Below are positions 45,068 through 55,842 of a stretch of 64,000 nucleotides of DNA, piece by piece. Source of the stretch: Thermoanaerobaculia bacterium (lineage in GTDB: Bacteria > Acidobacteriota > Thermoanaerobaculia > Multivoradales > Multivoraceae). The position numbers were made by a program, and so were the translations under genes. Under the pieces are notes generated by a model. That model was not told the DNA's origin, searched no databases, and was given only the letters and a program-made list of their open reading frames with translations. Position 1 is the first letter of the stretch. Every line of letters starts with the position of its first letter. The stretch lies in assembly GCA_022823665.1 (NCBI GenBank), contig JAJEHN010000008.1, positions 193,847 through 257,846 on the forward strand, in the 5' to 3' direction.

Positions 45068-45436
45068 TCAAGCCGTTTTCTGGAGCCGCCGCGGATCACT
45101 GAGCGTCAGCCGGAGCTTCGAACGTGAGCAGGTAGTCGGCACCGTCACCAGTGAAGCGGTGCTCGATATCGCCTTGCCCTCATGCGCGGCCCGAGCGTAG
45201 GTCCGACCCAGATGATCGTCGGCGGCCAGCCAGCCAGTATCCTCATAGTAGAGGTCGATTCGGGCCTTGCTTTGGAAGCTGACCGGGCGGGTGCCCACAA
45301 AGTCGACCGTGTCCCCGTCGTTCATTAACTGCGGTCCCCAACGACGTTTTCCCTTGACGACGAGGTATGCCTCGTCGGCACCCGTCCAATCCTCGGTCTT
45401 CCGGCAGTGCAGCGAGGCGAGCGGGAGTTGCGGCAT
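45068..45436 (-). CDS. Hypothetical small beta-rich protein
   Basis: LHCRKTEDWTGADEAYLVVKGKRRWGPQLMNDGDTVDFVGTRPVSFQSKARIDLYYEDTG. Confidence 0.55.
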   Translation of the reverse strand: MPQLPLASLHCRKTEDWTGADEAYLVVKGKRRWGPQLMNDGDTVDFVGTRPVSFQSKARIDLYYEDTGWLAADDHLGRTYARAAHEGKAISSTASLVTVPTTCSRSKLRLTLSDPRRLQKTA

Positions 45437-45504
45437 ACGTGGGACCTCCTTGTTCTGAGACGGTTCGAGTCCGCGAGGCTTCGCGCTCTAGCGGGACCCG
45501 ACCA

Positions 45505-45939
45505 CTACCGGCCAGGCCGCGAGCAGGAGCACTCGTCGTCCTTCTCGAGTTCGTAGTGGTCCGGATGGCCTGTGTTGCACGGCCAGCCTCCCGCTAGCTG
45601 AGCCTTGGCTCGACTGCAGACCCAACCCCGGGAGCCAGCGTCCTCGTACCAGGCTGTGCCGGAGTCGATCAACTCGGTACGTGCTCCGGTATCGTCATCC
45701 GTGTCGAAGCAGCGCCAACGGACCTCGCAGCGCCAGCGTTCCTCCTGTGAAGACCGGCCGGGGAACGGCACCGGGCTGAACAGGGGGACTCGCGCGGAGT
45801 CCGCGGTTCGGAGTTCTTCCTGCGGCGCGCCCTGCCAAGGCGGGTCAGGCACACCGACCTCTCGCAGCCCCGTCCCCGCACACCCTGCCAGAAACACGAC
45901 GCTCAACCCTGTGGCGATCAGCTGTCTCCTCCGCAACAA
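45505..45939 (-). CDS. Cys-rich lipoprotein of unknown function
   Basis: MLRRRQLIATGLSVVFLAGCAG lipobox; WRCEVRWRCF. Confidence 0.6.
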   Translation of the reverse strand: MLRRRQLIATGLSVVFLAGCAGTGLREVGVPDPPWQGAPQEELRTADSARVPLFSPVPFPGRSSQEERWRCEVRWRCFDTDDDTGARTELIDSGTAWYEDAGSRGWVCSRAKAQLAGGWPCNTGHPDHYELEKDDECSCSRPGR

Positions 45940-46147
45940 TCAGGCCCCTCCTCGCTTGCCAATAGAAGGAATCTAGCCCCTCGCAGGCCTTCTTGTCCCC
46001 GGCAGTTTTGCCGGGGACTACCCAAGTTCTCCAACCCCCAAAGCCGACGACAACCAAAACGGCCCACATCCGAGACGACGACGCTCTCGGATGACCAGCC
46101 CAGGGCTACAGGGGCTCCCGTATCGTCCAGAGGGAGCGAAGCAACCT

Positions 46148-46813
46148 TCAGGCGAACTCGGTCGCCGCCAACACCAGCCGCACCAGGTCGACTTGCCGGC
46201 GGACGCCCACCTTGGCGTAGATCTGCTCCAGGAGCCAGTAGACGGAGCGCTTCTGCCGGCCCGTGCTCGCTGCAATCTCGGCGACGCTCTTGCCTTGCGC
46301 CAACCAACAGGCGACCTCACTCTCCGCAGGTGTGAGGCCGAACGCGGTAGCCACATGACGTGGGTCGATGGGAGGGGGAAGCGATGGATCGACAATCAGC
46401 ACCAGTGCCGCGGCCCGCCGGACGATGAGGTCCAGTTCTCGGACAACCGTGGGCTTGACGTGGACCATGAGGCGCCGGCGTCCGGGCTGGCGGCTGAGCG
46501 ACATCGAGCCGCCAACAGAGATGGAGCCGGGTTGGGGCACGGCGTTGGCCAACAACTGTTCGAGACCCATTCGATCGGCCGGCGTGCTCGCGGAGAGAGT
46601 CCCACCACGGTCAGACAAACCGTCGCCGCGCCGCAGGACTTCACGGGCGAGGTCATTCGCCGCAATGATCCGCTGCCACCGGTCGAGGTGAATGACACCC
46701 AGCCGTTGGGAGTCAAGGAGTTGACTCAAGGAGGCGCCGAGCGCCCCGGCGTCCGCCAGCGCCTGACGCACCCAGACGAATTGCCGAACGTGGGGCACAA
46801 CTCGCTCGATCAT
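46148..46813 (-). CDS. LuxR-family regulator, C-terminal part (frame split at G9 tract)
   Basis: FGLTPAESEVACWLAQGKSVAEIAASTGRQKRSVYWLLEQIYAKVGVRRQVDLVRLVL is a LuxR HTH. Confidence 0.8.
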   Translation of the reverse strand: MIERVVPHVRQFVWVRQALADAGALGASLSQLLDSQRLGVIHLDRWQRIIAANDLAREVLRRGDGLSDRGGTLSASTPADRMGLEQLLANAVPQPGSISVGGSMSLSRQPGRRRLMVHVKPTVVRELDLIVRRAAALVLIVDPSLPPPIDPRHVATAFGLTPAESEVACWLAQGKSVAEIAASTGRQKRSVYWLLEQIYAKVGVRRQVDLVRLVLAATEFA

Positions 46814-47291
46814 CTCGATCTGACTGGACGACCAGGCGCCACCCCCCCCCTACCGGGTCGCCGATCACCCACGTGAAGTGCGAGTAGCCCTCCGGCCCGT
46901 CAAGGCGCACGATCAGGGCCTTCTGGGAGAGCGTCCGGACGGAGAATTCGTTGTACGTCTCTGAGGTCTTCAGTTCCTCCTTGGTATAGAGGTCTACCAG
47001 TCGCCTCAAACGGCCATACGGTTGTTGGCGGGACCGCGGCACCATTTCATCTTTACGGTAGTAGGTCTCAAGGTACTCTCGCTCCAGATCCTCGCGGCGT
47101 TCTCCCCGGTGGTAGAGCCCGACCGCGTAGATTCGCGAATCCTCTTCCGGACCTTCAATGATCCAGAGGGCGCTGCCCCTTGCACCGCAAGCCTCCTCGA
47201 TCAGGGTCGAGGCGCGGGGCCAATGAGCGCCGTCGAACGCGGCACGGTCCAAGGAAGCGAGGATGCGTTCGAACTTTCCCAGTTCGCTCAC
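46713..47291 (-). CDS. LuxR-family regulator, N-terminal part (frame split); likely GTG start at 47291
   Basis: VSELGKFERILASLDRAAFDGAHWPRASTLIEEACGARGSALWIIEG...FTWVIGDPVGGG; joins 46148-46813 if one G is removed. Confidence 0.65.
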   Translation of the reverse strand: MSELGKFERILASLDRAAFDGAHWPRASTLIEEACGARGSALWIIEGPEEDSRIYAVGLYHRGERREDLEREYLETYYRKDEMVPRSRQQPYGRLRRLVDLYTKEELKTSETYNEFSVRTLSQKALIVRLDGPEGYSHFTWVIGDPVGGGWRLVVQSDRDDRASCAPRSAIRLGASGAGGRRGARRLLESTP

Positions 47292-47622
47292 AGCGGACCC
47301 AAGCAGCTGCTCACCGACATGTACGCACCGGAGACGAGCAAGTAGAAAAAGGTGCCTTTCTACTCCGTGCGGTTCCAGCACGATAGGCGTGCAGCCGCCA
47401 CCTGCGTTGAGAGCACGGCACCCATACCGTCACCTGCCCAGATGCGAGTTGAGCCAACTACTGAGGAGTTTGAACCACAGGACGGCTCTACGCGCCGGTA
47501 GAATTGCCGGGGCTCTCGTGACGAACAGCGTCGCCGCTCCAGGACCGGAGCGAGCAACCGCCGCATGTGGACAAACAACCTGCGGTTGCTTGATGTTCCG
47601 GCGTTGGTCTGCAGGGAGCGGA

Positions 47623-47694
47623 GCGAGGCTGACGCCTCGCGCGTTTCCTGGCCGCCTTCGGCGGCAGCCGGCGAGGGCGCCGGCGCACCCAGTG
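47623..47694 (+). repeat. Palindromic element, full 72-nt copy d
   Basis: GCGAGGC-TGAC-GCCTCGC, N10, GCCGCC-TTC-GGCGGC, A, GCCGGCG-AGGG-CGCCGGC, GCACCCAGTG. Confidence 0.88.
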
Positions 47695-47710
47695 TGGGGA
47701 CTCGGTAGTG

Positions 47711-47732
47711 GCGGCGGCGCACCCAGTGTGGG
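47711..47732 (+). repeat. Palindromic element, 3'-end fragment e
   Basis: GCGGCGGCGCACCCAGTGTGGG, repeating the 3' end of copy d. Confidence 0.6.
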
Positions 47733-47747
47733 GCCTCGCGCTGGAGG

Positions 47748-49220
47748 TCAGAAGATGAGCTGCAGCCCCTCGCCGTCGACGACGGCGGCGGTGCCGCGGT
47801 TGCTCCACCAGCGCGGTTCGGCGAGTTCGCTTTCCCAGGCGTCGAGGGCGCGCTGGAGTTCTTCGAGGACTTCGGTCTCCTCGCCGGCGACGGTGTGCAA
47901 CTCGCCGAGGTCGACCCCCAGGTCGTGGAGCCGCAGGACCTGGCCGAGGGGTGAGTCGCGGGGCGCGTCGAAGTCCCGGAGCAGATCGCCGGTGCGGGTG
48001 ATCTGGGAGAGGCGTTCTTCGGTTGCCCTGTTGACTTCCCAGAGCTTCCAGTCGCCGCGGCGGACGGCGCGGTTCGGGCCGGCGCGCCAGAACAGCATCT
48101 CGTGCGGCGGCCCCGTCTGTTCGCCGCGGACGTAGGGCAGGAGATCGACGCCGTCGAGCGGCTTCTCGGGCAGCGGCGCGCCGGCGGCGGCGGCGAACGT
48201 CGGCAGCAGGTCGAGCGACGACACCGCCGGCTCGTAGACCTGGCCCGGTTCGACGCTGGCCGGCCAGCTCAGCAGGAAGGGCACGCGGATGCCGCCTTCG
48301 AAGAACCAGCGCTTGCCGCCGCGCAGCGGGCCGTTCGTGCAGGCGCCGTCGACGTACAGCGCGCAACCGTTGTCGGAGAGGAAGACGATCATCGTGTCCT
48401 CCTCGAGGCCGTGCTCGCGTAGTTTCGCCACGACTTCGCCGACGCTGTCGTCGAGCGACGAGACCATCGCCGCGAAGATGCGGGTCTTCGGGTCCTCGAT
48501 GTGGCGGTAGCGGTCGAGGTACTTCGCCGTCGCCTGCAGCGGCACGTGCGGCGTGTAGTGCGCCAGGTAGAGGAAGAAGGGCTCGTCACGGTGGCGGTCG
48601 ATGAAGTCGAGCGCCTCGCGGGTCAGGACCTCGGTCAGGTACTCGGTCTCCTCCACGACTTCGCGGCCGCGGAAGATGGGCCGCTGGCGCGTCTCGGAGA
48701 TCGGCGCGGGATTCCAGTTCTCCACTCCTTCGGCAGACGGTTCGATGAAGATCGAGCCGCTCTGCATGCCGAAGAACTCGTCGAAGCCGCGGTCGAGCGG
48801 GTGCATGCCCCCCTCCCAGCCGAGCTGCCACTTGCCGACCGCGCCGGTCGCGTAGCCGGCGGACCGCATCACTTCGGCCAGGGTCTTCTCGTCGAGGCTC
48901 AGGCCGAACGCCTGGCCCATCCCGTTGAACTCGTAGCCGTGGCGCTGGGGGTAGCGGCCGGTCATCAGGCCGGCGCGGGAGGGGCTGCAGACGGCGGCGG
49001 TGACGTAGCCGGCTTCGAAGCGGACGCCGGAGGCGGCGAGGGCGTCGATGTTCGGCGTGTCGATGATCGTGCTGCCGTAGGCGCCGAGGTCGCCGTAGCC
49101 GAGGTCGTCGGCGAGGACGAAGATGACGTTGGGTTGGCGAGCCTCGGGCGCGGATGCGCAGCCGATCGCGACGGAGAGCGCCGCCGCTGCGAAGAGGAAT
49201 CGAACGCGCGTATCAGGCAA
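47748..49220 (-). CDS. Sulfatase (arylsulfatase-like)
   Basis: PNVIFVLADDLGYGDLGAYG, AAVCSPSRAGLMTGRYPQRHG. Confidence 0.95.
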   Translation of the reverse strand: MPDTRVRFLFAAAALSVAIGCASAPEARQPNVIFVLADDLGYGDLGAYGSTIIDTPNIDALAASGVRFEAGYVTAAVCSPSRAGLMTGRYPQRHGYEFNGMGQAFGLSLDEKTLAEVMRSAGYATGAVGKWQLGWEGGMHPLDRGFDEFFGMQSGSIFIEPSAEGVENWNPAPISETRQRPIFRGREVVEETEYLTEVLTREALDFIDRHRDEPFFLYLAHYTPHVPLQATAKYLDRYRHIEDPKTRIFAAMVSSLDDSVGEVVAKLREHGLEEDTMIVFLSDNGCALYVDGACTNGPLRGGKRWFFEGGIRVPFLLSWPASVEPGQVYEPAVSSLDLLPTFAAAAGAPLPEKPLDGVDLLPYVRGEQTGPPHEMLFWRAGPNRAVRRGDWKLWEVNRATEERLSQITRTGDLLRDFDAPRDSPLGQVLRLHDLGVDLGELHTVAGEETEVLEELQRALDAWESELAEPRWWSNRGTAAVVDGEGLQLIF

Positions 49221-49285
49221 CTCGGTACTCCTCCGGGTCGATACACTGCGGAGTCTACTCCCAACTACGTTCGAGAGATCGCTTC

Positions 49286-50809
<1,524 letters not shown>

Positions 50810-50825
50810 GGCATAGACCTGTGGC

Positions 50826-51446
50826 CTAGTCGGTATCCGGCCGATCGTCCAGGACGAAGCCGTCGCGGTTCGGCATCTCGACCTTGGGCAGGGTCTCCCG
50901 GTCGAGTACCGCGTCCCCGCCGACGATGCCTCCCAGGTGCAGCAGGTGGGCGACGACGGCGTAGATCTCGTCGTCGCTGAGCGAGCCCGGCGACTCGTAG
51001 GGCATGGAGCGGCGGATGTAGTCCCACAGGCTCGTGGCGTAGGGCCAGTAGCTCTCGACGGTCTTCCGTGGCCGCTCCGAGGTCAGGCTGTCGCGGCCCC
51101 CGACGAGCGCCGCGGCCTCGTCGCCTTCGGCGTTCCTGCCGTGGCAGGCCGCGCAGAACTGCTGGTAGACGGCCTTGCCCTCGCCCACGGTGCCGCGGCC
51201 TTCGGGCAGGCCCTTGCCGTCGGGGAACACGGTGTAACCGGCGGCGCCGAGTTCTTCGGCGGTTGCTTCGTGGCCGAGGCCGGTCGTCCCGGACTGGGCG
51301 GCGAGGGCAGCGGGCAGGACGAGGAAGAGGAGGGCGACGCGGAGTGGAGCGAGGCTGACGCCTCGCGCGTTTCGACGCCGCCTTGGGCGGCAGCGGGTCA
51401 GAGGACCCGCGCACCCAGTGAGAAGCGGGCCCCTAAGCCTCGGCAT
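50826..51446 (-). CDS. c-type cytochrome (SoxD-like), N-terminus encoded by palindromic element f
   Basis: GKAVYQQFCAACHGRNAEGDEAAALVGGRDSL; directly downstream of soxC-like gene. Confidence 0.8.
   Translation of the reverse strand: MPRLRGPLLTGCAGPLTRCRPRRRRNARGVSLAPLRVALLFLVLPAALAAQSGTTGLGHEATAEELGAAGYTVFPDGKGLPEGRGTVGEGKAVYQQFCAACHGRNAEGDEAAALVGGRDSLTSERPRKTVESYWPYATSLWDYIRRSMPYESPGSLSDDEIYAVVAHLLHLGGIVGGDAVLDRETLPKVEMPNRDGFVLDDRPDTD
51349..51420 (+). repeat. Palindromic element, full 72-nt copy f
   Basis: GCGAGGC-TGAC-GCCTCGC, N10, GCCGCC-TTG-GGCGGC, A, GCGGGTC-AGAG-GACCCGC, GCACCCAGTG. Confidence 0.9.
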
Positions 51447-52656
51447 TCGTCACCTCGCCCGATTCCTGGACTTCCCAGGCCTTGATCCGGTTGTTGTGGT
51501 AGATCGTCGACCGGCCTCTCGCATCGAGCAGCGCCGCAAGGGTCGGCTGAACGTAGCCCGTGTCGTCGGTAGCCCGGGACATCAACACATGCCGGCCGCC
51601 GTCCCAGCGCCAGGGCGATCGGAAGCGGGTGAACGCCTTCGCATGGCGCGGGCCCTCGATCTCCGCATCCGTCCACGAGCGGCCGCCGTCCGTCGACACC
51701 TCGACGCGGGAGATCGCGCCGCGGCCGGACCAGGCCAAGCCGCGGATCTCGCAGAACCCGGGCCCGTCCAGCTTCTGCTCGCCCGAAGGCCGCGTGATGA
51801 CGGACTTCGCGTCCATGACCAGCGTGAACTGCCGCGCCTTGCCGTCCGGCAGCAGGTCCGTGTACTTCGACGTCTCGTCGCGGGCCATCGACGGCATGTG
51901 GGCCACCTCGATCCGCCGCAGCCACTTGACGCTGATGCTGCCTTCGCAGCCCGGCACCAGGAGCCGTAGCGGGTAGCCCTGCTCGGGCCGGACCGCCTCG
52001 CCGTTCTGGCCGTAGGCGATCATCACGTCGTCGAGCGCCCGCGCCAGCGGCACGCTGCGGCTCATCAGCCCCGCGTCGGCGCCCTCCGCGACGATCCAGC
52101 TCGCCTCCGGCTTCACGCCGACCTCGTCCAGCAGGTCCGCCAGCAGCACGCCGGTCCACTCGCTGCAGCTCGCCAGGCCGTGGCTCAACTGCACGTTCGG
52201 CGCGCCGGCCGGCGACCACTCTCGGGCGCTGTTGCCGGAGCACTCGATGAAGTGGAAACGCGACACCGAGGACATTCGGACGAGGTCGTCCATCGTGAAG
52301 ACGAGCGGACGATCGACGAGGCCGTGGATCGTCAGCCGGTGGCTGTCCGGGTCGATCGCCGGCACGCCCGTGTGGTGGCGCTCGAAGTGGAGACCGGACG
52401 GCGTGACGATGCCCTCCAGGTCGGCAAGGGGCGTGTTCGAGGACGACGCCGTGGCGTCGGGCGCGCGGCTCCAGCGCTTCGAGTCCTCGAAGGGCGACGG
52501 CTTGCCGTACTCGGTGGGGGTCTCGCCGAGGTCGCGGATGGCGCCCGGCGTCTGGGCGCTTGCGCGGGCGGCGAAAGAGCCCGCCGCGGCCGCGCCGGCG
52601 AGTCCGAGGAACGAGCGGCGGCTGGGCCGTTCCGAGCCGCGCCTGCGAGTAGTCAT
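51433..52656 (-). CDS. soxC: Molybdopterin sulfite dehydrogenase SoxC-like
   Basis: Tat signal RRSFLGLAG; FHFIECSGNSAREW; SRVEVSTDGGRSWTDAEI. Confidence 0.83.
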   Translation of the reverse strand: MTTRRRGSERPSRRSFLGLAGAAAAGSFAARASAQTPGAIRDLGETPTEYGKPSPFEDSKRWSRAPDATASSSNTPLADLEGIVTPSGLHFERHHTGVPAIDPDSHRLTIHGLVDRPLVFTMDDLVRMSSVSRFHFIECSGNSAREWSPAGAPNVQLSHGLASCSEWTGVLLADLLDEVGVKPEASWIVAEGADAGLMSRSVPLARALDDVMIAYGQNGEAVRPEQGYPLRLLVPGCEGSISVKWLRRIEVAHMPSMARDETSKYTDLLPDGKARQFTLVMDAKSVITRPSGEQKLDGPGFCEIRGLAWSGRGAISRVEVSTDGGRSWTDAEIEGPRHAKAFTRFRSPWRWDGGRHVLMSRATDDTGYVQPTLAALLDARGRSTIYHNNRIKAWEVQESGEVTNAEA

Positions 52657-52763
52657 CACTCTCTCCTTCAAGCTGTGTTCGGTGTTCCAAGCCTAGCGGC
52701 TGCACCGACGACCCACACTGGCTGCGTCGTTGTTACAGTTGCCCGTTCACGGTCGCCGCGACG

Positions 52764-53819
52764 ATGTCTTCACACGACGAAAGGACGGGCCCCGAGGGCT
52801 ACGATCAACCCGCAGTCGAGGCCTGGATCGCCGACCACGTCGACAGCCTGACGCCGCCTCTCCAGTGGACCCGGCTGCAGGGCGGGCACTCGAACCTGAC
52901 CTACCGGATCGACGACACGGAAGGCCGCGCCGCGGTCATCCGCCGGCCGCCGCAGGGCAAGCTCCTGCCCAAGGCGCACGACATGAGCCGCGAGTGGGCG
53001 CTGATCTCGGCCCTCGGGCCGACCCCGGTGCCGGTGCCGCCGGCGATTGCGTTCTGCGAGAGCCCGGACGTGACCGGCGCCTGGTTCTACGTGATGGGCC
53101 TGGTCAACGGCCGGCCGCTCTACAGTTCGGCTCACACTGAGGAGTGGGTGCCACGGGAGCGCCGCCCGAAGCTGGCGCATTCGTTCATCGACGTGCTGGC
53201 CGCACTCCACGCCGTCGACCCGGACGAGGTCGGGCTCGGTGAACTCGGCAAGCGCGACAGCTACGTCGGGCGGCAGCTTCGCACCTGGTACCGGTCGTGG
53301 ACGGCTTCCGTCGAGCCGGCGCAGCTAGACGACCCGCGGGCGCACGATCTGCAGCGCTACTTCCTCGATCACCTGCCGGACCAGGGGCCGGCGCGGGTCG
53401 TCCACGGCGACTACGGGCTGCACAACTGCCTCGTGGGGCCGGACTCGACGATTGCCGCCGTCGTCGACTGGGAGATCTCGACCCTGGGCGATCCGCTGGC
53501 CGACCTGGCCTACGCGATGAACCAGTGGATGCCGGCGACGGACACCATGCCCACCGGCTCGGGCGGCGCCACCGCGGCGCCCGGCTTCCCGGCGCGCGAG
53601 GACCTGCTGGAGCGCTACGCGGAGCGGACCGGCCGCGACCTGTCGAATCTCGACTACTACGTCGGCTTCAACCGCTGGAAGTCGGCGGCGATCGTGCACG
53701 GCGTGTACGCGCGGTACATGGAAGGGAAGAAGAGCACCGAAGGCGTCGACCTGCCGGAGATGCGCCAGCGAATCGTGCGCACGCTCGACCTGGCGGAAGA
53801 AGCAGTCAACCGCCTCTGA
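52764..53819 (+). CDS. Phosphotransferase (APH/ACAD10-11-like kinase)
   Basis: LQGGHSNLTYRI, VVHGDYGLHNCLVGPDSTIAAVVDWEISTLGDPLADLAY. Confidence 0.9.
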   Translation: MSSHDERTGPEGYDQPAVEAWIADHVDSLTPPLQWTRLQGGHSNLTYRIDDTEGRAAVIRRPPQGKLLPKAHDMSREWALISALGPTPVPVPPAIAFCESPDVTGAWFYVMGLVNGRPLYSSAHTEEWVPRERRPKLAHSFIDVLAALHAVDPDEVGLGELGKRDSYVGRQLRTWYRSWTASVEPAQLDDPRAHDLQRYFLDHLPDQGPARVVHGDYGLHNCLVGPDSTIAAVVDWEISTLGDPLADLAYAMNQWMPATDTMPTGSGGATAAPGFPAREDLLERYAERTGRDLSNLDYYVGFNRWKSAAIVHGVYARYMEGKKSTEGVDLPEMRQRIVRTLDLAEEAVNRL

Positions 53820-53821
53820 GG

Positions 53822-53845
53822 CCCCACACTGGGTGCGCCGGCGCC
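53822..53845 (-). repeat. Palindromic element, degenerate copy g (minus orientation)
   Basis: CCCCACACTGGGTGCGCCGGCGCC between two convergent stop codons. Confidence 0.6.
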
Positions 53846-53848
53846 CCC

Positions 53849-55723
53849 CTACGGCAACCGGAACGCGACCAGCTCTTCCGTCGCCGCCACCGCCACGTAC
53901 TGCCGGCCGTCCGCCGCCACGTACGTCATCGGGTTCGCGTTGCCCTGGAGCGGCAACTCCAGCGACCACAGTTCCTCGCCGGTCTCCACGTCGAGCGCCC
54001 GGAAGCGGCGGTCGTCGGTCGCGGCGATGAAGGCGAGGCCCCCGGCGGTGACGATCGCCGAGGCGCGGCCCGGGCGGCCGGTCTCCCGCTTCTCCGCCGG
54101 CAGGCCCTCGGTCAGTCCGAGCGGTCGCCGCCAGGCGACTTGGCCGGTATCGGCATCGACCGCGGTCAGCGTTCCCCAGGGCGGTTTCTGGCACGGCCAG
54201 GACACGTCGCCGATGCGGACCGCGAAGGAGAACGGCCGGGCCACGCGCAGGACGTACGTCGCGGTATCGGCCTCCGTGTCCTCCTCGACCCAGCCCATCG
54301 TGCCGACGTCCTGGCTGAAAGCGAGCAGCCGGCGCGTCGCCGGATCGAAGGCGACGCCGCCCCAGTTCGGCCCGCCGGCCAGGCCCGGGAACAGCAGGGT
54401 GGCGCCGCGATCCTCGGCCCCACGGTGCACCCAGGGCGTGTACGGACCCGCGTTGTGAAGCGGTCCGGCGCTCTCGACCAGGGCCGCGCAGGCTTCCGCG
54501 TGCTCGGCGGTCGTGTCGTCGGCGGTCACCAGGTCCTCCGCCTCGTAGCCGACTCGCCCCAATGCCGGCGTCACACCCGGAATCGGCTGGGTCGGGTGGG
54601 TCCGCTCCCCGGGCACCGTGCTCGCCGGCATCGGCCGCTCCTCGACGTCGAAGACCGGCTCGCCGTTCTCCCGGTTCAGGACGAAGAGGTAGCCGGACTT
54701 CGTCGTCACGGCGAGGGCGTCGATCGTCTCGCCGCCCCGCTCGACCTCGAACAACACCGGCGGCGCCGGCGGATCGTGGTCCCAGATGTCGTGGTGGATG
54801 GTCTGGAAGTGCCAGCGGTACTCGCCGGTCCGGATGTCGACGGCGACCACGGCGTTCGCGAACAGGTTGGCGCCGTGCCGGTCGCCGCCGTAAGCGAAGG
54901 GAATCGGCGCGGCGAGTGGCAGGAACACGAGTTCCCGTTCCTCGTCGACCGTGAAGTAGAACGGCCACGCGTTCCCGCCCAGGCGGCCACGCCAGCTCTC
55001 GCCCTCCCAGGTCTCGTTGCCAACCTCGCCCGGCTGTGCCACGGAGTTGAACTCCCAGAGCTTCTCGCCGGTGACGGCGCTGAACGCCCGGGCGTTGCCG
55101 ATTCCGCCCGCCGTGCCGGGCGGCGTGTTCGCGCCGACGACGACGATGTCCTGCCAGACCAGGGGCACGGAGTTGTAGGGAACGCCGATGTCGACGATGC
55201 CGCCATCGCCGAACTCCGTCGCCGGCGTTCCTGTGGCCGCGTCGAGCGCGATGAGCCGCGCGCCGGCGCAGAACAGGATGCGGGGCGCCGCCCCGTCCGC
55301 TCCAACGCCCGGCCAGTACGAGACGCCGCGGCGCGAAGGGGCGCCGTCCGCCACCGTGTGGCGCCAGATCTCGGCCCCGGTCGCCGCGTCGAGCGCGACC
55401 ACCGAGCCGGCCGCCGGCAGGTAGAGCAGGCCGTCCACCGCGATGGGCGTCGCCTGCGAGCGCGCCGGCCGCCCGGGATCGCCAACGGCGCCCTCGCCGG
55501 CAGCCGAAGAGGCGAGTCCGTAGCTCCAGACCTGCTCCAGGTGGCCGACGTTGGCGGTCGTGATCTCGGCCAGCGGCGAGTACCCGGTTCCCGCGGCGTC
55601 GCCGCGGTACATCGGCCAGTCGGCGCGCGCCGGACCGTCCGAGGAACCGTCGCCGCAGCCCAGGACGGCAACCGCCGCGACCGTCGCCGCCAGAGGCCGT
55701 ATGATCCTCGCTCCAGACTTCAT
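53849..55723 (-). CDS. PQQ-binding-like beta-propeller dehydrogenase (lipoprotein)
   Basis: Lipobox AVLGCGD; WPMYRGDAAGTGYSPLAEITTANVGHLEQVW; start at MKSGARIIRP. Confidence 0.88.
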   Translation of the reverse strand: MKSGARIIRPLAATVAAVAVLGCGDGSSDGPARADWPMYRGDAAGTGYSPLAEITTANVGHLEQVWSYGLASSAAGEGAVGDPGRPARSQATPIAVDGLLYLPAAGSVVALDAATGAEIWRHTVADGAPSRRGVSYWPGVGADGAAPRILFCAGARLIALDAATGTPATEFGDGGIVDIGVPYNSVPLVWQDIVVVGANTPPGTAGGIGNARAFSAVTGEKLWEFNSVAQPGEVGNETWEGESWRGRLGGNAWPFYFTVDEERELVFLPLAAPIPFAYGGDRHGANLFANAVVAVDIRTGEYRWHFQTIHHDIWDHDPPAPPVLFEVERGGETIDALAVTTKSGYLFVLNRENGEPVFDVEERPMPASTVPGERTHPTQPIPGVTPALGRVGYEAEDLVTADDTTAEHAEACAALVESAGPLHNAGPYTPWVHRGAEDRGATLLFPGLAGGPNWGGVAFDPATRRLLAFSQDVGTMGWVEEDTEADTATYVLRVARPFSFAVRIGDVSWPCQKPPWGTLTAVDADTGQVAWRRPLGLTEGLPAEKRETGRPGRASAIVTAGGLAFIAATDDRRFRALDVETGEELWSLELPLQGNANPMTYVAADGRQYVAVAATEELVAFRLP

Positions 55724-55842
55724 CGCTGTAGTTCCGGGAGTGCCCGCCGGGAAGGGACTAGACTGTAGCCGAGACCCGTTGCCGGCTCTAGTCCAGACTG
55801 CTGAGGCGGCGCGGGTCTCTCGGCTTGAACGGAAGAGAAGGC

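Noticed and set aside
52704-52725. CACACTGGCTGCG as another palindromic element end
   Set aside because: Lacks the GCGCCGGCGC stem; similarity too short to support
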